Positions 21,570 through 29,799 of a DNA stretch of 64,000 nt are shown one piece after another. Numbering within the stretch: position 1 is the stretch's first letter; each line of letters starts with the position of its first letter. This DNA comes from Nitrospira sp. GTDB lineage: Bacteria > Nitrospirota > Nitrospiria > Nitrospirales > Nitrospiraceae. Made by a program: the position numbers and the translations under genes. The notes under the pieces are model-generated. The model had not been told where the DNA came from, did no database searches, and was given only the letters and a program-made list of their open reading frames with translations. The DNA lies in the NCBI GenBank assembly GCA_005116745.1, contig SWDS01000009.1, positions 266,899-330,898 of the forward strand. Reading direction: 5' to 3'.

Positions 21570-21666
21570 GTTTCCACTTCCCCAGAGGACGTTTACTTGA
21601 CAGATTATGCATGCTACGATCATGCCAGCTATCGGTATGAATCTATATCGGGGAAATTCTTAGAGC

Positions 21667-22239
21667 ATGTGGGAACTTATAGCAAGGCGGGCCCTTCTCA
21701 CCTTGAGTGTGTTGTTAGCAACCTTTCTCGGTTATCTTCTCTTCAGAAATGCCGACTCAGCACAGAATAGCCGTCCCCTCACCCCAGAGTCGATTGAACA
21801 AGCAGATGCCAAGATCTTGGAGTTTATCTTTACCCAATCGAAAGGGAATGTAGTCCAGTGGCAGGTGCAGGCGAAACAGGCTCGATTATTTGAGCAAGAT
21901 AAGCGTGCCGTGCTGCGTGACGTTGCCCTCACCTTCTACGGCGCTGGAGGAGATGAGGTGACCGTGCACGGGGAAGAGGGAACGTTAGATACGGGGACCA
22001 AGAATTTCAAGTTGGCAAATCGCCAAACGCCCATTGTTGTGGAAACGAGGAGTGGGTATACGATTTATACCAACCATTTGGTCTGGACGGACGAGGCACG
22101 AGAAATTCGGACCGAGGATCCTGTCCGCATGGTGGGGCATGGATTGGAGGTGAGGGGGCAAGGGCTAATTGGGCGAATGGAATCAGAAGAATTTGAGGTT
22201 TTACAGGATGTGCATGTGGATCTGGCTCCTTCTTCTTAG
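21667..22239 (+). CDS. lptC: LPS export protein LptC-like
   Basis: Bitopic inner-membrane component that passes LPS from LptB2FG to LptA. 190 residues, with one N-terminal membrane segment (LLTLSVLLATFLGYLLF, residues ~10-26) and then a beta-jellyroll type domain (VQWQVQAKQARLF, VTVHGEEGTLDTGTKNFKL, NHLVWTDEAREIRTEDPV) matching the LptC/YrbK family. It overlaps lptA by about 32 bases. A TTGACA at 21597-21602 lies 65 bp upstream but has no good -10 at proper spacing. Confidence 0.82.
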   Translation: MWELIARRALLTLSVLLATFLGYLLFRNADSAQNSRPLTPESIEQADAKILEFIFTQSKGNVVQWQVQAKQARLFEQDKRAVLRDVALTFYGAGGDEVTVHGEEGTLDTGTKNFKLANRQTPIVVETRSGYTIYTNHLVWTDEAREIRTEDPVRMVGHGLEVRGQGLIGRMESEEFEVLQDVHVDLAPSS

Positions 22240-22819
22240 TGCCTTCGGCGTCGGATCAACCTGGGCAGCTCCTTCAGCGGAATCTGTGAATCTGAAGAGG
22301 AGCGTGGAGGCGCCCGGTGTCCCAACCACAATTACCTCAAAGAAAATGACAGTCCGAAATCAAGACAGCCAGGCTATTTTTGAAGAGACGGTTGTGCTGA
22401 CCCGCGGATCACTTATCGTTCATTCTGACAAAATGGTTGTGTTGTTTACTCCACGAAATCACGATTCCTCGCTGCCCTTGGGAGGTGGCACGGACCGTCA
22501 TGAATCCGGTCAGAATTCATCGGCTCAAAAGGAGCACAGCGCCGTGTCGCCGATGTCGAATCGTTCCGTCCAACGTATCGAAGCGACCGGCGATGCTCAT
22601 CGTGTCAAGATTAAGTACGAGAACGGTAACGCGACCTGTCAAAAAGCCGTGTATTTCGTTGACAGGGAGAAGATCGTGTTGACGGGCGATCCCATAGCTT
22701 GGGAACGGGGCACCCGTGTCAGCGGCAAGCAAATTACGATTTTCATGGCGGAAGAGCGGAGCGTGGTGGAAGGTGGTTCACATGTTCGCATTGAAGATGA
22801 GGGGCCGAGTCAACCATGA
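22208..22819 (+). CDS. lptA: LPS transport periplasmic protein LptA-like (OstA family)
   Basis: Predicted periplasmic bridge carrying LPS to the outer membrane. The ATG at 22208 is chosen because GAGG lies 9 bases upstream and because it yields a clean signal peptide ([20 protein letters not shown]); a longer frame from 22169 has no such features. 203 residues. OstA-like strands include [37 protein letters not shown] and [22 protein letters not shown]. It overlaps lptB by four bases. Confidence 0.82.
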   Translation: MCMWIWLLLLSAFGVGSTWAAPSAESVNLKRSVEAPGVPTTITSKKMTVRNQDSQAIFEETVVLTRGSLIVHSDKMVVLFTPRNHDSSLPLGGGTDRHESGQNSSAQKEHSAVSPMSNRSVQRIEATGDAHRVKIKYENGNATCQKAVYFVDREKIVLTGDPIAWERGTRVSGKQITIFMAEERSVVEGGSHVRIEDEGPSQP

Positions 22820-23598
22820 CCCAGAGTGTTCATGCAGAGTCTGAGGCTCTCGTCGACTCGATTGCGGTGCAGCGGGGGCATTGTCTACGCGCCACGGGAT
22901 TGGTGAAAAGTTTCCGTGGACGCAAAGTCGTCAAGGGCGTCGCAGTCGAAGTCTATGCCGGTGAGGTGGTCGGGCTTCTGGGTCCGAATGGAGCAGGTAA
23001 GACCACAATCTTCGACATGATGGTCGGACTGTGTCAGCCGGATGAAGGGGAGATCACCTTCATCGGAGAATCCGTAACCAACTTGCCTATGTATAAACGC
23101 GCACGGCGGGGAATCGGTTACCTTCCTCAGGAATCGTCTGTGTTTCGACGACTCTCGGTTGAACATAATGTCTTGGCGATTCTTGAAATGCTAGGGTATG
23201 CTCGTAAAGAGCGAAGTCAGCGGGTGGATGCCTTGCTCAAGGAGCTAGATCTTATCCATATACGAAAGAGTATGGCCTATGCCCTCTCAGGAGGAGAGCG
23301 TCGGCGCTTGGAAATCACACGTGCGCTGGCAGCTACACCGTCCTTCATGCTGTTAGATGAACCGTTTGCTGGGATCGATCCAATCGCTGTTGCGGATATT
23401 CAGCAGATCATTACGCGCTTGAAAGAGAAAGGGATCGGTATATTGATTACCGATCACAATGTACAGGAAACGCTTTCAATCGTCGATCGTGCCTACATTA
23501 TCAATGAAGGATTGATCTTAGAGGCGGGGTCTCCTGAAGCTATTGTGCAGAGTCCAACGGCTCGGGCCGTTTATCTTGGGGAACAGTTCAAGTTGTAG
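22816..23598 (+). CDS. lptB: LPS export ABC transporter ATP-binding protein LptB
   Basis: Cytoplasmic ATPase of the LPS extraction complex; 260 residues. Walker [10 protein letters not shown], signature [11 protein letters not shown], Walker [17 protein letters not shown] and the H-loop DHNVQETL are intact and of the LptB subtype. The first ~25 residues are an unusual N-terminal extension before [19 protein letters not shown]. Its ATG overlaps the lptA stop. The permeases LptF/LptG are not in the window. Confidence 0.92.
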   Translation: MTQSVHAESEALVDSIAVQRGHCLRATGLVKSFRGRKVVKGVAVEVYAGEVVGLLGPNGAGKTTIFDMMVGLCQPDEGEITFIGESVTNLPMYKRARRGIGYLPQESSVFRRLSVEHNVLAILEMLGYARKERSQRVDALLKELDLIHIRKSMAYALSGGERRRLEITRALAATPSFMLLDEPFAGIDPIAVADIQQIITRLKEKGIGILITDHNVQETLSIVDRAYIINEGLILEAGSPEAIVQSPTARAVYLGEQFKL

Positions 23599-23617
23599 AA
23601 GAGTAGTAGGGGTATTG

Positions 23618-25126
23618 ATGAAACTCCGTCTGGTTCCACAGCTCTCGCAAAGACTCATCATGACGCCGCAGCTGCAGCAAGCGATTAAGCTGCTGCAGCT
23701 GTCTCGACTGGAACTGCAGCAGAGCCTCACGCAACATCTCCTGGAAAACCCTTTACTCGATGAGATGCAGTCCGATACCGAGGAAGGCGAGTCCTTGGTC
23801 AATGAGGAAAAGGTCGAAAATCCCGCTGCATTGGAAGGGCAGGATCGGTCTGACCCAGCAGTTGAGACACGCGCAGAACAAGGGTCACCGGAGGAGTTTT
23901 CCGCTTCCGGGTGGGAAGAGTATTTCGGCAGAGATCAGCGGAGCGGCGCGTCCGAATATTCCTCGGCACAAGATGAGTTTCCTTCGTATGAGCAAACGGT
24001 GGCAAAAGCGACGTCTCTCGAGGAGCATCTCCTCTGGCAATTGTCCTTGTCCGGGCTCAGTGATCGAGAAAAAGAACTTGGTCGATTGATCATCGGCAAT
24101 TTGGATGACGATGGCTATCTTCGCATTTCTTTGGCTGAGGTTGTGGCCGGGACTGATTTTGCCGAGTCCGAAGTCGAATCTGTGCTCAAAGACATTCAAA
24201 CGTTCGATCCGACCGGAGTTGGTGCGAGGGATCTTCCCGAATGCCTGCTGCTACAACTCGGGCATCTAGGTCGGAAGCTGTTTGGATCACTTGGGTCGCC
24301 ACCTGGTGCATTGAAAGGGTCAGTTATCGAGAATATCGTGTTGCACCATTTAAAAGACTTAGAAAAAAAACAGTATGGCAAGGTCGCGAAGGCTTTGAGC
24401 GTTACGGTCGAAGAGGTCTTTCAAGCGACGAAAGTCATTGGAGAACTTGAGCCAAAACCAGGGAGGCCGTTTTCCAATACCCAGAACTACGTTATTGTGC
24501 CTGATGTGTTTGTGGTGAAGAATGAGGGGGAGTGGGTTGTTCTGTTGAACGACGATGGGCTTCCACGCATGAGAATCAGTCCGTATTACAAACAGCTTAT
24601 TTCTTCTGGACAGAGCGGAACATCTGAAACCAAAGCATATATGGATGAAAAGTTGAGGGCCGCTCAGTGGATTATTCGAAGCATTGAGCAGCGCAATCGG
24701 ACCATCGTGAAAGTGGTTTCTAGTATCGTCAAGTTCCAGGAGCAATTTTTCGACCATGGCGTCCAATATCTCAAGCCCTTGGTTCTCAAACAGGTGGCCG
24801 AGGATATTGGGATGCATGAATCTACGATTAGCCGTGTGACGGCGAATAAATATATGTATTGCCCGCAGGGCATGTTGGAACTCAAGTTTTTCTTCAACGC
24901 CGGGCTGCAACATGTTGATGCGCCATCAGGGATGCATTCCTCCGTTTCCGTCAGGGATATGATCAAGACCATGGTGGCTGAAGAGGATGCAAAATGTCCT
25001 TTGAAAGATGAGGAAATTGCAGCCCGGCTTCGCAAACAGGGAGTGATTATTGCGCGGAGGACTGTGGCAAAATATCGAGCCGAGTTGAATATTTCGTCCG
25101 CCAGTCAACGTAAGCGATTTTTTTGA
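23618..25126 (+). CDS. rpoN: RNA polymerase sigma-54 factor
   Basis: Alternative sigma factor for -24/-12 promoters that need an AAA+ activator. 502 residues from the ATG at 23618, the usual N-terminus. Region I is Gln/Leu-rich (LSQRLIMTPQLQQAIKLLQL), an acidic linker follows (~50-120), then the core-binding domain, the HTH (VAEDIGMHESTISRVTANK) and the RpoN box (RRTVAKYRAEL). It sits directly after lptB and before hpf, as in many Gram-negatives. A candidate sigma-54 promoter exists upstream of glnB at 36650. Confidence 0.95.
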   Translation: MKLRLVPQLSQRLIMTPQLQQAIKLLQLSRLELQQSLTQHLLENPLLDEMQSDTEEGESLVNEEKVENPAALEGQDRSDPAVETRAEQGSPEEFSASGWEEYFGRDQRSGASEYSSAQDEFPSYEQTVAKATSLEEHLLWQLSLSGLSDREKELGRLIIGNLDDDGYLRISLAEVVAGTDFAESEVESVLKDIQTFDPTGVGARDLPECLLLQLGHLGRKLFGSLGSPPGALKGSVIENIVLHHLKDLEKKQYGKVAKALSVTVEEVFQATKVIGELEPKPGRPFSNTQNYVIVPDVFVVKNEGEWVVLLNDDGLPRMRISPYYKQLISSGQSGTSETKAYMDEKLRAAQWIIRSIEQRNRTIVKVVSSIVKFQEQFFDHGVQYLKPLVLKQVAEDIGMHESTISRVTANKYMYCPQGMLELKFFFNAGLQHVDAPSGMHSSVSVRDMIKTMVAEEDAKCPLKDEEIAARLRKQGVIIARRTVAKYRAELNISSASQRKRFF

Positions 25127-25170
25127 TATCCGTTGCTTCGCATCCAGCTTGATCACAATTGGAGGTGGGC

Positions 25171-25482
25171 ATGAAGCTGAGAATTACGGGGCGTCACATG
25201 GACATTACGCCAGCGCTTAGAAGCTATGTGGAAACCCGATTCGGTCGCCTTGATCGATACGGGCTGAAGGTCGGATCGCTGCAAGTAGTATTGGGAGTCG
25301 AGAAGCTTCAGCATAAGGCCGAAGTGATTGGTGCGGTCAGTGGCAAACGAGTGCAAGCCAAGACAGCAACGCCTGAGATGTATGCCACCATCGATGCCCT
25401 AGTTGACCGTGTAGATGCGCAGTTTCGAAAATGGAAAGACCGCCTTGTTAATCATAAGCCGGCTCAACCGAAGAGGGTGTGA
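25171..25482 (+). CDS. hpf: Ribosome hibernation promoting factor, short form
   Basis: Binds the 30S decoding region in stationary phase and helps form or protect dormant ribosomes. 103 residues from the ATG at 25171, which follows GGAGGTGGGC; an in-frame TTG at 25159 overlaps this site. MKLRITGRHMDITPALRSYVE and the basic end FRKWKDRLVNHKPAQPKRV match short HPF/YfiA proteins without the dimerising tail. It follows rpoN as in Proteobacteria. Confidence 0.9.
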   Translation: MKLRITGRHMDITPALRSYVETRFGRLDRYGLKVGSLQVVLGVEKLQHKAEVIGAVSGKRVQAKTATPEMYATIDALVDRVDAQFRKWKDRLVNHKPAQPKRV

Positions 25483-25651
25483 TCGCATTTTCTACGCGAG
25501 TCTCTTGTGAAATTATGTGGTCGTTCTTTGGCGCACGCCATGCGTCTGACCGGCTCAGAGCGTTCCACGTTATTGAGTCACGCGTGAGGCTGGCAGCCGA
25601 ATCCCAAATGGGAATATCTCAGCTATATCAACCGAGACAATATGCGATCCC

Positions 25652-26518
25652 ATGGCCCGACTGAATCTAGTCATTATTAGTGGGTTGTCGGGCTCTGGTA
25701 AAACCTATGCCCTCAAAGCATTTGAGGATGCTGGATATTTCTGCATCGATAACCTTCCTCCAGCGTTGCTCCCAACTTTTGTCGATCTCTGCAACCAGCA
25801 GCAAAGTGAAATTGCTAACGTTGCCCTTGGGATTGATATTCGAGAGCGTGCGTTCTTTTCGGATTTCGTTGATATCCTGGAGAGAGTGAAAGCGCTTGGC
25901 CATGCTATTCAGGTGCTTTTTCTTGAGGCTCGGGAAGAAGTATTGACCAGGCGCTTTTCAGAGTCCAGGCGCCCACACCCACTTTTGCCACATCTTCCCG
26001 TCTTGGATGGAATCCGATTCGAAAAGGAGCGTGTAGCTGAACTCCGATGCCAGGCTGATCGAATTATCGATACGTCCGATCTGACGGTCCATGAGCTTGG
26101 TGAGTTGCTTGCAAAGCAATTTCAACGGGAGTCATCGGATCGACGACTGACAATCTCACTCATCACCTTTGGATATAAATTTGGGGTGCCGTACGATATC
26201 GATTTGTTGTTTGATGTGCGATTTCTCAGGAACCCATTTTTCGTGCCTGAACTCAAGCCTCTTTCTGGAGACAATCCGCTGGTCCGGACCTTCGTGCTCA
26301 CAGACTCTGATGCCATATCACTTTTGCAGCATCTCGAAGGTTTTCTAAAGTTTCTCTTGCCGTTATTCCAACGAGAGCGGCGTAGTTATCTGACTATCGG
26401 TATTGGATGTACCGGCGGGCGTCATCGCTCGGTCGCGGTTGCCGGGCGTCTTCGAGAAAGCCTTGCCGCCCTAGGGTACGAGGTTGGCCTCAAGCACCGA
26501 GATATCGACAAATCGTAG
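25652..26518 (+). CDS. rapZ: RNase adapter protein RapZ / YvcJ-family nucleotide-binding protein
   Basis: P-loop protein; in E. coli it directs RNase E to the small RNA GlmZ, while in other phyla its target is less clear. 288 residues with Walker A SGLSGSGKTYALKAFEDAGY, the DNLPPALLP segment, and the C-terminal metabolite-binding half (LITFGYKFGVPYDIDLLFDVRFL, GIGCTGGRHRSVAVA). It is 169 bp from hpf; in many genomes ptsN or HPr-kinase genes sit in that gap, here nothing is seen. Confidence 0.9.
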   Translation: MARLNLVIISGLSGSGKTYALKAFEDAGYFCIDNLPPALLPTFVDLCNQQQSEIANVALGIDIRERAFFSDFVDILERVKALGHAIQVLFLEAREEVLTRRFSESRRPHPLLPHLPVLDGIRFEKERVAELRCQADRIIDTSDLTVHELGELLAKQFQRESSDRRLTISLITFGYKFGVPYDIDLLFDVRFLRNPFFVPELKPLSGDNPLVRTFVLTDSDAISLLQHLEGFLKFLLPLFQRERRSYLTIGIGCTGGRHRSVAVAGRLRESLAALGYEVGLKHRDIDKS

Positions 26519-26579
26519 CCGATTGATGGAATAGTAGCCACCGTTTTCCTGCCATTACTCTCGCTTTCTTAACGCTTCC

Positions 26580-26607
26580 TTGACAGGTAGAGCATATTGA
26601 CTATACT
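26580..26607 (+). promoter_or_regulatory. Candidate sigma-70 type promoter for the pil operon
   Basis: TTGACA (26580-26585), a 16-bp spacer and TATACT (26602-26607), located 62 bp after rapZ and 15 bp before the start of the MerR-like gene that precedes pilM. Good match by eye; not tested. Confidence 0.55.
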
Positions 26608-26621
26608 TAGCCTTGTGAATA

Positions 26622-26867
26622 ATGCAAGGTATCCGAACAGGTATAAATACTGAAGTGACGAAGCCTAAATATACATCAAGTGCAGTGGGGTTTAAGGCCT
26701 ATCAAGTGTGTGGCTTATTTGATATTTCCAAGGCGACCCTCTTTCGCTGGGAGCGAGAGGGTGTCATTACCGAACCCGCTCGAGATTGGAGAAACTGGCG
26801 ACTGTATACGAGAAAGAATGTGGATGAAATCGAGAAAGTTATTCGCGCCAGAAAGGCTGTGGTGTAA
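26622..26867 (+). CDS. Small MerR-like helix-turn-helix protein
   Basis: 81 residues with a MerR-type winged helix: VCGLFDISKATLFRWEREGVI (residues ~30-50) followed by RNWRLYTRKNVDEIEKVI, the pattern of a DNA-reading helix and wing. It has no effector domain, so it resembles stand-alone HTH_17/MerR DNA binders. No strong ribosome-binding site precedes the ATG at 26622; a GTG at 26655 is an alternative start. It is 15 bp upstream of pilM and probably co-transcribed, so a role in pilus gene control is possible but inferred from position only. Confidence 0.7.
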   Translation: MQGIRTGINTEVTKPKYTSSAVGFKAYQVCGLFDISKATLFRWEREGVITEPARDWRNWRLYTRKNVDEIEKVIRARKAVV

Positions 26868-26882
26868 GGTGGCAGGTATTGC

Positions 26883-27989
26883 ATGTTGACTTCATTCAAA
26901 AAGCTCTTCGAAACCGACATTGTTGGGATGCTGACCCCTCGACGGCAGTTAGTGGGCCTAGATATCGGATCTAGTGTGATTAAAATTGCTCAGCTCAAGG
27001 AAAGTAAGGGGCGGTACATTCTCCAAAAGTTCGGCGTGAAACCTCTTGAACCGGAAGTGATTGTCGATGGAACGGTCATGGATGAAGGACGTGTCATCTC
27101 GGCGATTCAAGAATTGTTTGCGGAAGCCAACATCAAGAACAAGCATGTCGCCATCTCGATCTCTGGGCACGCCGTGATTGTGAAGAAGATCAGCCTGCCT
27201 CCGATGCCGGATGAAGAGTTGGAGGGGCAGGTGAAATTGGCAGCGGAGCAGTACATTCCCTTCGATATCAACGAAGTGAATATCGACTTTCATGTTTTGT
27301 CTATGGATGCATCAGAGGATCAGCAAGGGGATATGTCGGTGATTCTTGTTGCCGCGAAGAAAGACAAGATTAATGAGCTGACCGAGTTGGTCAAGGCTGC
27401 CGGACTTGTCCCAATGGTCATGGATGTCGATGCGTTTGCGGTTGAAAATATGCATGCGATTAATTATCCGATGGCACAGGAAGAAACAACGGCGTTGGTG
27501 AATCTCGGCGCGAGCGTGATGAACGTGAACATCATCCGTGCGGGGTCGTCGTTATTTACGCGTGATATACCATTAGGTGGAAATAGGTATACTGAGGCGA
27601 TTCAGCGTGAGATAGGGCTCTCATTTGAAGAGGCTGAAGAGGGTAAGAAAGCTGATCATGTGGGTGACTCTAGCGGAGGGTCGTTCACCAGTGTCATGGA
27701 CAGCGTGAATGCGGAAGTAGCGTCCGAGATCGCTCGGACGGTGGACTACTTCAAGACATCGACCACCAACGCTGAGATCAGTCGTGTTCTCGTCTGTGGA
27801 GGTGTGGCTAGGGCAAAAGGGCTGATTCAGCAGCTCGGGGATAGGATGCAATTGCCTGTCGAAATGGCTGATCCATTCGCTGAAATCGATGTGACTGGCT
27901 GTGATATGGACCCTAACCTACTCGCAGATTTGGCTCCATCGGCCGCCGTCAGTGTCGGACTGGCCTTAAGAGCGGTGGGGGATCGATGA
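26883..27989 (+). CDS. pilM: Type IV pilus assembly protein PilM
   Basis: Cytoplasmic actin-like ATPase fold protein that binds the PilN N-terminus in the alignment complex. 368 residues; phosphate-1 motif VGLDIGSSVIKIAQL, the LPPMPDEELEGQVKLAAEQYIPF segment typical of PilM, and the C-terminal VLVCGGVARAKGL adenosine motif. Overlaps pilN by four bases (ATGA), starting a tightly coupled pilMNOPQ operon. Confidence 0.93.
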   Translation: MLTSFKKLFETDIVGMLTPRRQLVGLDIGSSVIKIAQLKESKGRYILQKFGVKPLEPEVIVDGTVMDEGRVISAIQELFAEANIKNKHVAISISGHAVIVKKISLPPMPDEELEGQVKLAAEQYIPFDINEVNIDFHVLSMDASEDQQGDMSVILVAAKKDKINELTELVKAAGLVPMVMDVDAFAVENMHAINYPMAQEETTALVNLGASVMNVNIIRAGSSLFTRDIPLGGNRYTEAIQREIGLSFEEAEEGKKADHVGDSSGGSFTSVMDSVNAEVASEIARTVDYFKTSTTNAEISRVLVCGGVARAKGLIQQLGDRMQLPVEMADPFAEIDVTGCDMDPNLLADLAPSAAVSVGLALRAVGDR

Positions 27990-28543
27990 TTCGGATTAAC
28001 CTCCTTCCGGGTGGGCCCAAAGGAAGGCCGACCAAACCTCAGTATGACGTGCGCGCACAGGCTCTGCTCGGGGTTGGACTAATCCTGGTCACGCTGGCTG
28101 GGTGTTGGTGGTATTCGACCTCGTTGGACACCGAGCTTGAAGCTCGGCAGGAGGAAAAGCAAGCGAAAGAGAAGCAAGTTGCTCAGCTGAAGGAGCAGGT
28201 TAAGCAGGTGCAGGACTTTGAGCAACGGAAAAAGCTTCTTGAGGACAAGAACCGGATTATCGATCAGCTTGAGCAATCCAGAATGGGTCCGGTCAAGGTT
28301 CTCGACCACGTGAGTCAGAGTTTAGAGCCCCTCAAGGTATGGCTCACAAGGCTGGGTGTGGCATCCGATACCGTGGAGTTAGAAGGGAAGGCCTTAACAA
28401 ACGACGACGTGGTGGAATTCGTGAATAACTTGCGACGGACGGATTATTTCACTGGCATCAATCTGCAGGAGAGCAAGGCTGCGGTTGAAAACAAGATTAA
28501 TGTGTACCAATTTCGTTTGGCCTTTCGTCTGAAGGGATCATGA
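27986..28543 (+). CDS. pilN: Type IV pilus assembly protein PilN
   Basis: Inner-membrane alignment protein; 185 residues. The cytoplasmic N-terminus MIRINLLPGG carries the conserved INLLP motif that docks in PilM. A single membrane segment (ALLGVGLILVTLAGCWWY, ~28-45) leads to a long charged coiled coil (~50-100) and a ferredoxin-like periplasmic domain. It overlaps both pilM and pilO by four bases. Confidence 0.92.
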   Translation: MIRINLLPGGPKGRPTKPQYDVRAQALLGVGLILVTLAGCWWYSTSLDTELEARQEEKQAKEKQVAQLKEQVKQVQDFEQRKKLLEDKNRIIDQLEQSRMGPVKVLDHVSQSLEPLKVWLTRLGVASDTVELEGKALTNDDVVEFVNNLRRTDYFTGINLQESKAAVENKINVYQFRLAFRLKGS

Positions 28544-29187
28544 TGGCTTTGCCACAGCTCAATCTTGATGCGCTTCGCAATGTGCCAGCCTCGCAAAAGG
28601 CTGCGCTCTTATTCCTGCTCATAGGTGGCATGATTGCAGGTTTCTATTTCTACATTGCAGAACCGAAGTCTGCAACGATCACGGCGCTCGACGCTGAAAA
28701 CAGCAAGCTGGAGAGTGAAATTCAAACACTTACGATTAAAGTGAAACATCTCGATGAATTGGTTGCCGCCAATAAGCAGCTAGAGATTGAATTAGCAAAG
28801 AAAAAGGAGCGTCTCCCTCCGGAAGAAGAAGCGATCATGCTGCTGAAGCAGGTGTCTGACCTCGGCGTACGATTGGGACTTGATATCAGACTATGGAAGC
28901 CAGGCGCCCAGACTGAAGATGCGTCGAAGCTTTTCATTAAGATGCCGGTCAGTGTGGAAGTAGCTGGGGCGTATCACACGGCTGCCCTGTTTTTCGATCG
29001 GATCAATCGACTTCCGCGGATTGTTACCGTATCGGGTCTTAAGATGGGATCGCCGAAGATTGAACAAGGACGAATTGTCTCGCAAACGGCATTTGACCTG
29101 GTGGCATACGCTGCGCCTCAAGAAAAGCCAGTTTCTGGAGGATCTTCTTCGGTGAATGCTCCCAAAGTGGCTCAAGTTGGTAAATAG
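28540..29187 (+). CDS. pilO: Type IV pilus assembly protein PilO
   Basis: Partner of PilN in the inner-membrane ring; 215 residues (or 214 from the adjacent ATG). Membrane segment ALLFLLIGGMIAGFYFYIA (~22-40), coiled coil (~48-90), then LPPEEEAIMLLKQVSDLGVRLGL and the PilO fold with VEVAGAYHTAALFFDRINRLPRIV. Ends 3 bp before pilP. Confidence 0.92.
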   Translation: MMALPQLNLDALRNVPASQKAALLFLLIGGMIAGFYFYIAEPKSATITALDAENSKLESEIQTLTIKVKHLDELVAANKQLEIELAKKKERLPPEEEAIMLLKQVSDLGVRLGLDIRLWKPGAQTEDASKLFIKMPVSVEVAGAYHTAALFFDRINRLPRIVTVSGLKMGSPKIEQGRIVSQTAFDLVAYAAPQEKPVSGGSSSVNAPKVAQVGK

Positions 29188-29190
29188 ATT

Positions 29191-29799
29191 ATGAGGAAGA
29201 AGCCTAGACAATATACTCTATCCATTGGAGCCAACGTGGTGTGCGTGTGTGTCATCCTTTTAGGACGCACTGGTGCACAGGCCGAGTCTCCCCCCGTTCC
29301 TGGGATGATCGCTCCGATGAGGCAAGATGCGCTCAGGGTGCCTGCTGTGCCTGAAATTCCAAGAACCGCCCCGCAAACTATAGAAGCGCCATCCTCTGGG
29401 GGGGACACCCCGGTGCCTTCTCAGTTGTCCGTACCAGACGGTGTGGTTGGGAGTGGGTATGACCCTTCCGGTCGTCGAGACCCATTTGCACCGATTATCC
29501 AGGAGCTTCAGCCGGGGAAGACGGATTCAACTCTTCCACCTTTGCAACGCGTGACCCTGACGGAGCTCAATCTTATTGCCATTGTATGGGGGGCATACGG
29601 CTATACCGGGATGGTCCAGACCCCGGATGGCTATGGGTACACCGTTCGACGGGGCACAAGGGTCGGGCAAAATAATGGAGTGGTCAGCGCCGTGACCGAG
29701 CGCGGCATCATTGTCCAGGAACGGTTCACTGATGTGTATGGCAAGAAGCAGGAGCGAGAACATGTCAAGCTTCTACATCCCAAAGAGGGCTCAGAATGA
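29191..29799 (+). CDS. pilP: Type IV pilus assembly protein PilP
   Basis: Periplasmic protein linking PilN/PilO to the secretin. 202 residues with an N-terminal hydrophobic signal (ANVVCVCVILLGRTGAQA), a Pro-rich linker (~30-85) and the PilP domain beginning GRRDPFAPIIQE and continuing LTELNLIAIVWGAYGYTGMV. A cysteine in the signal does not form a clear lipobox, unlike lipidated PilP proteins of Proteobacteria. Overlaps pilQ by four bases. Confidence 0.88.
   Translation: MRKKPRQYTLSIGANVVCVCVILLGRTGAQAESPPVPGMIAPMRQDALRVPAVPEIPRTAPQTIEAPSSGGDTPVPSQLSVPDGVVGSGYDPSGRRDPFAPIIQELQPGKTDSTLPPLQRVTLTELNLIAIVWGAYGYTGMVQTPDGYGYTVRRGTRVGQNNGVVSAVTERGIIVQERFTDVYGKKQEREHVKLLHPKEGSE

Noticed and set aside
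25479..25664. 61-codon + frame between hpf and rapZ, the place where ptsN often sits
   Set aside because: No resemblance to PtsN or any phosphotransferase protein; overlaps both neighbours.
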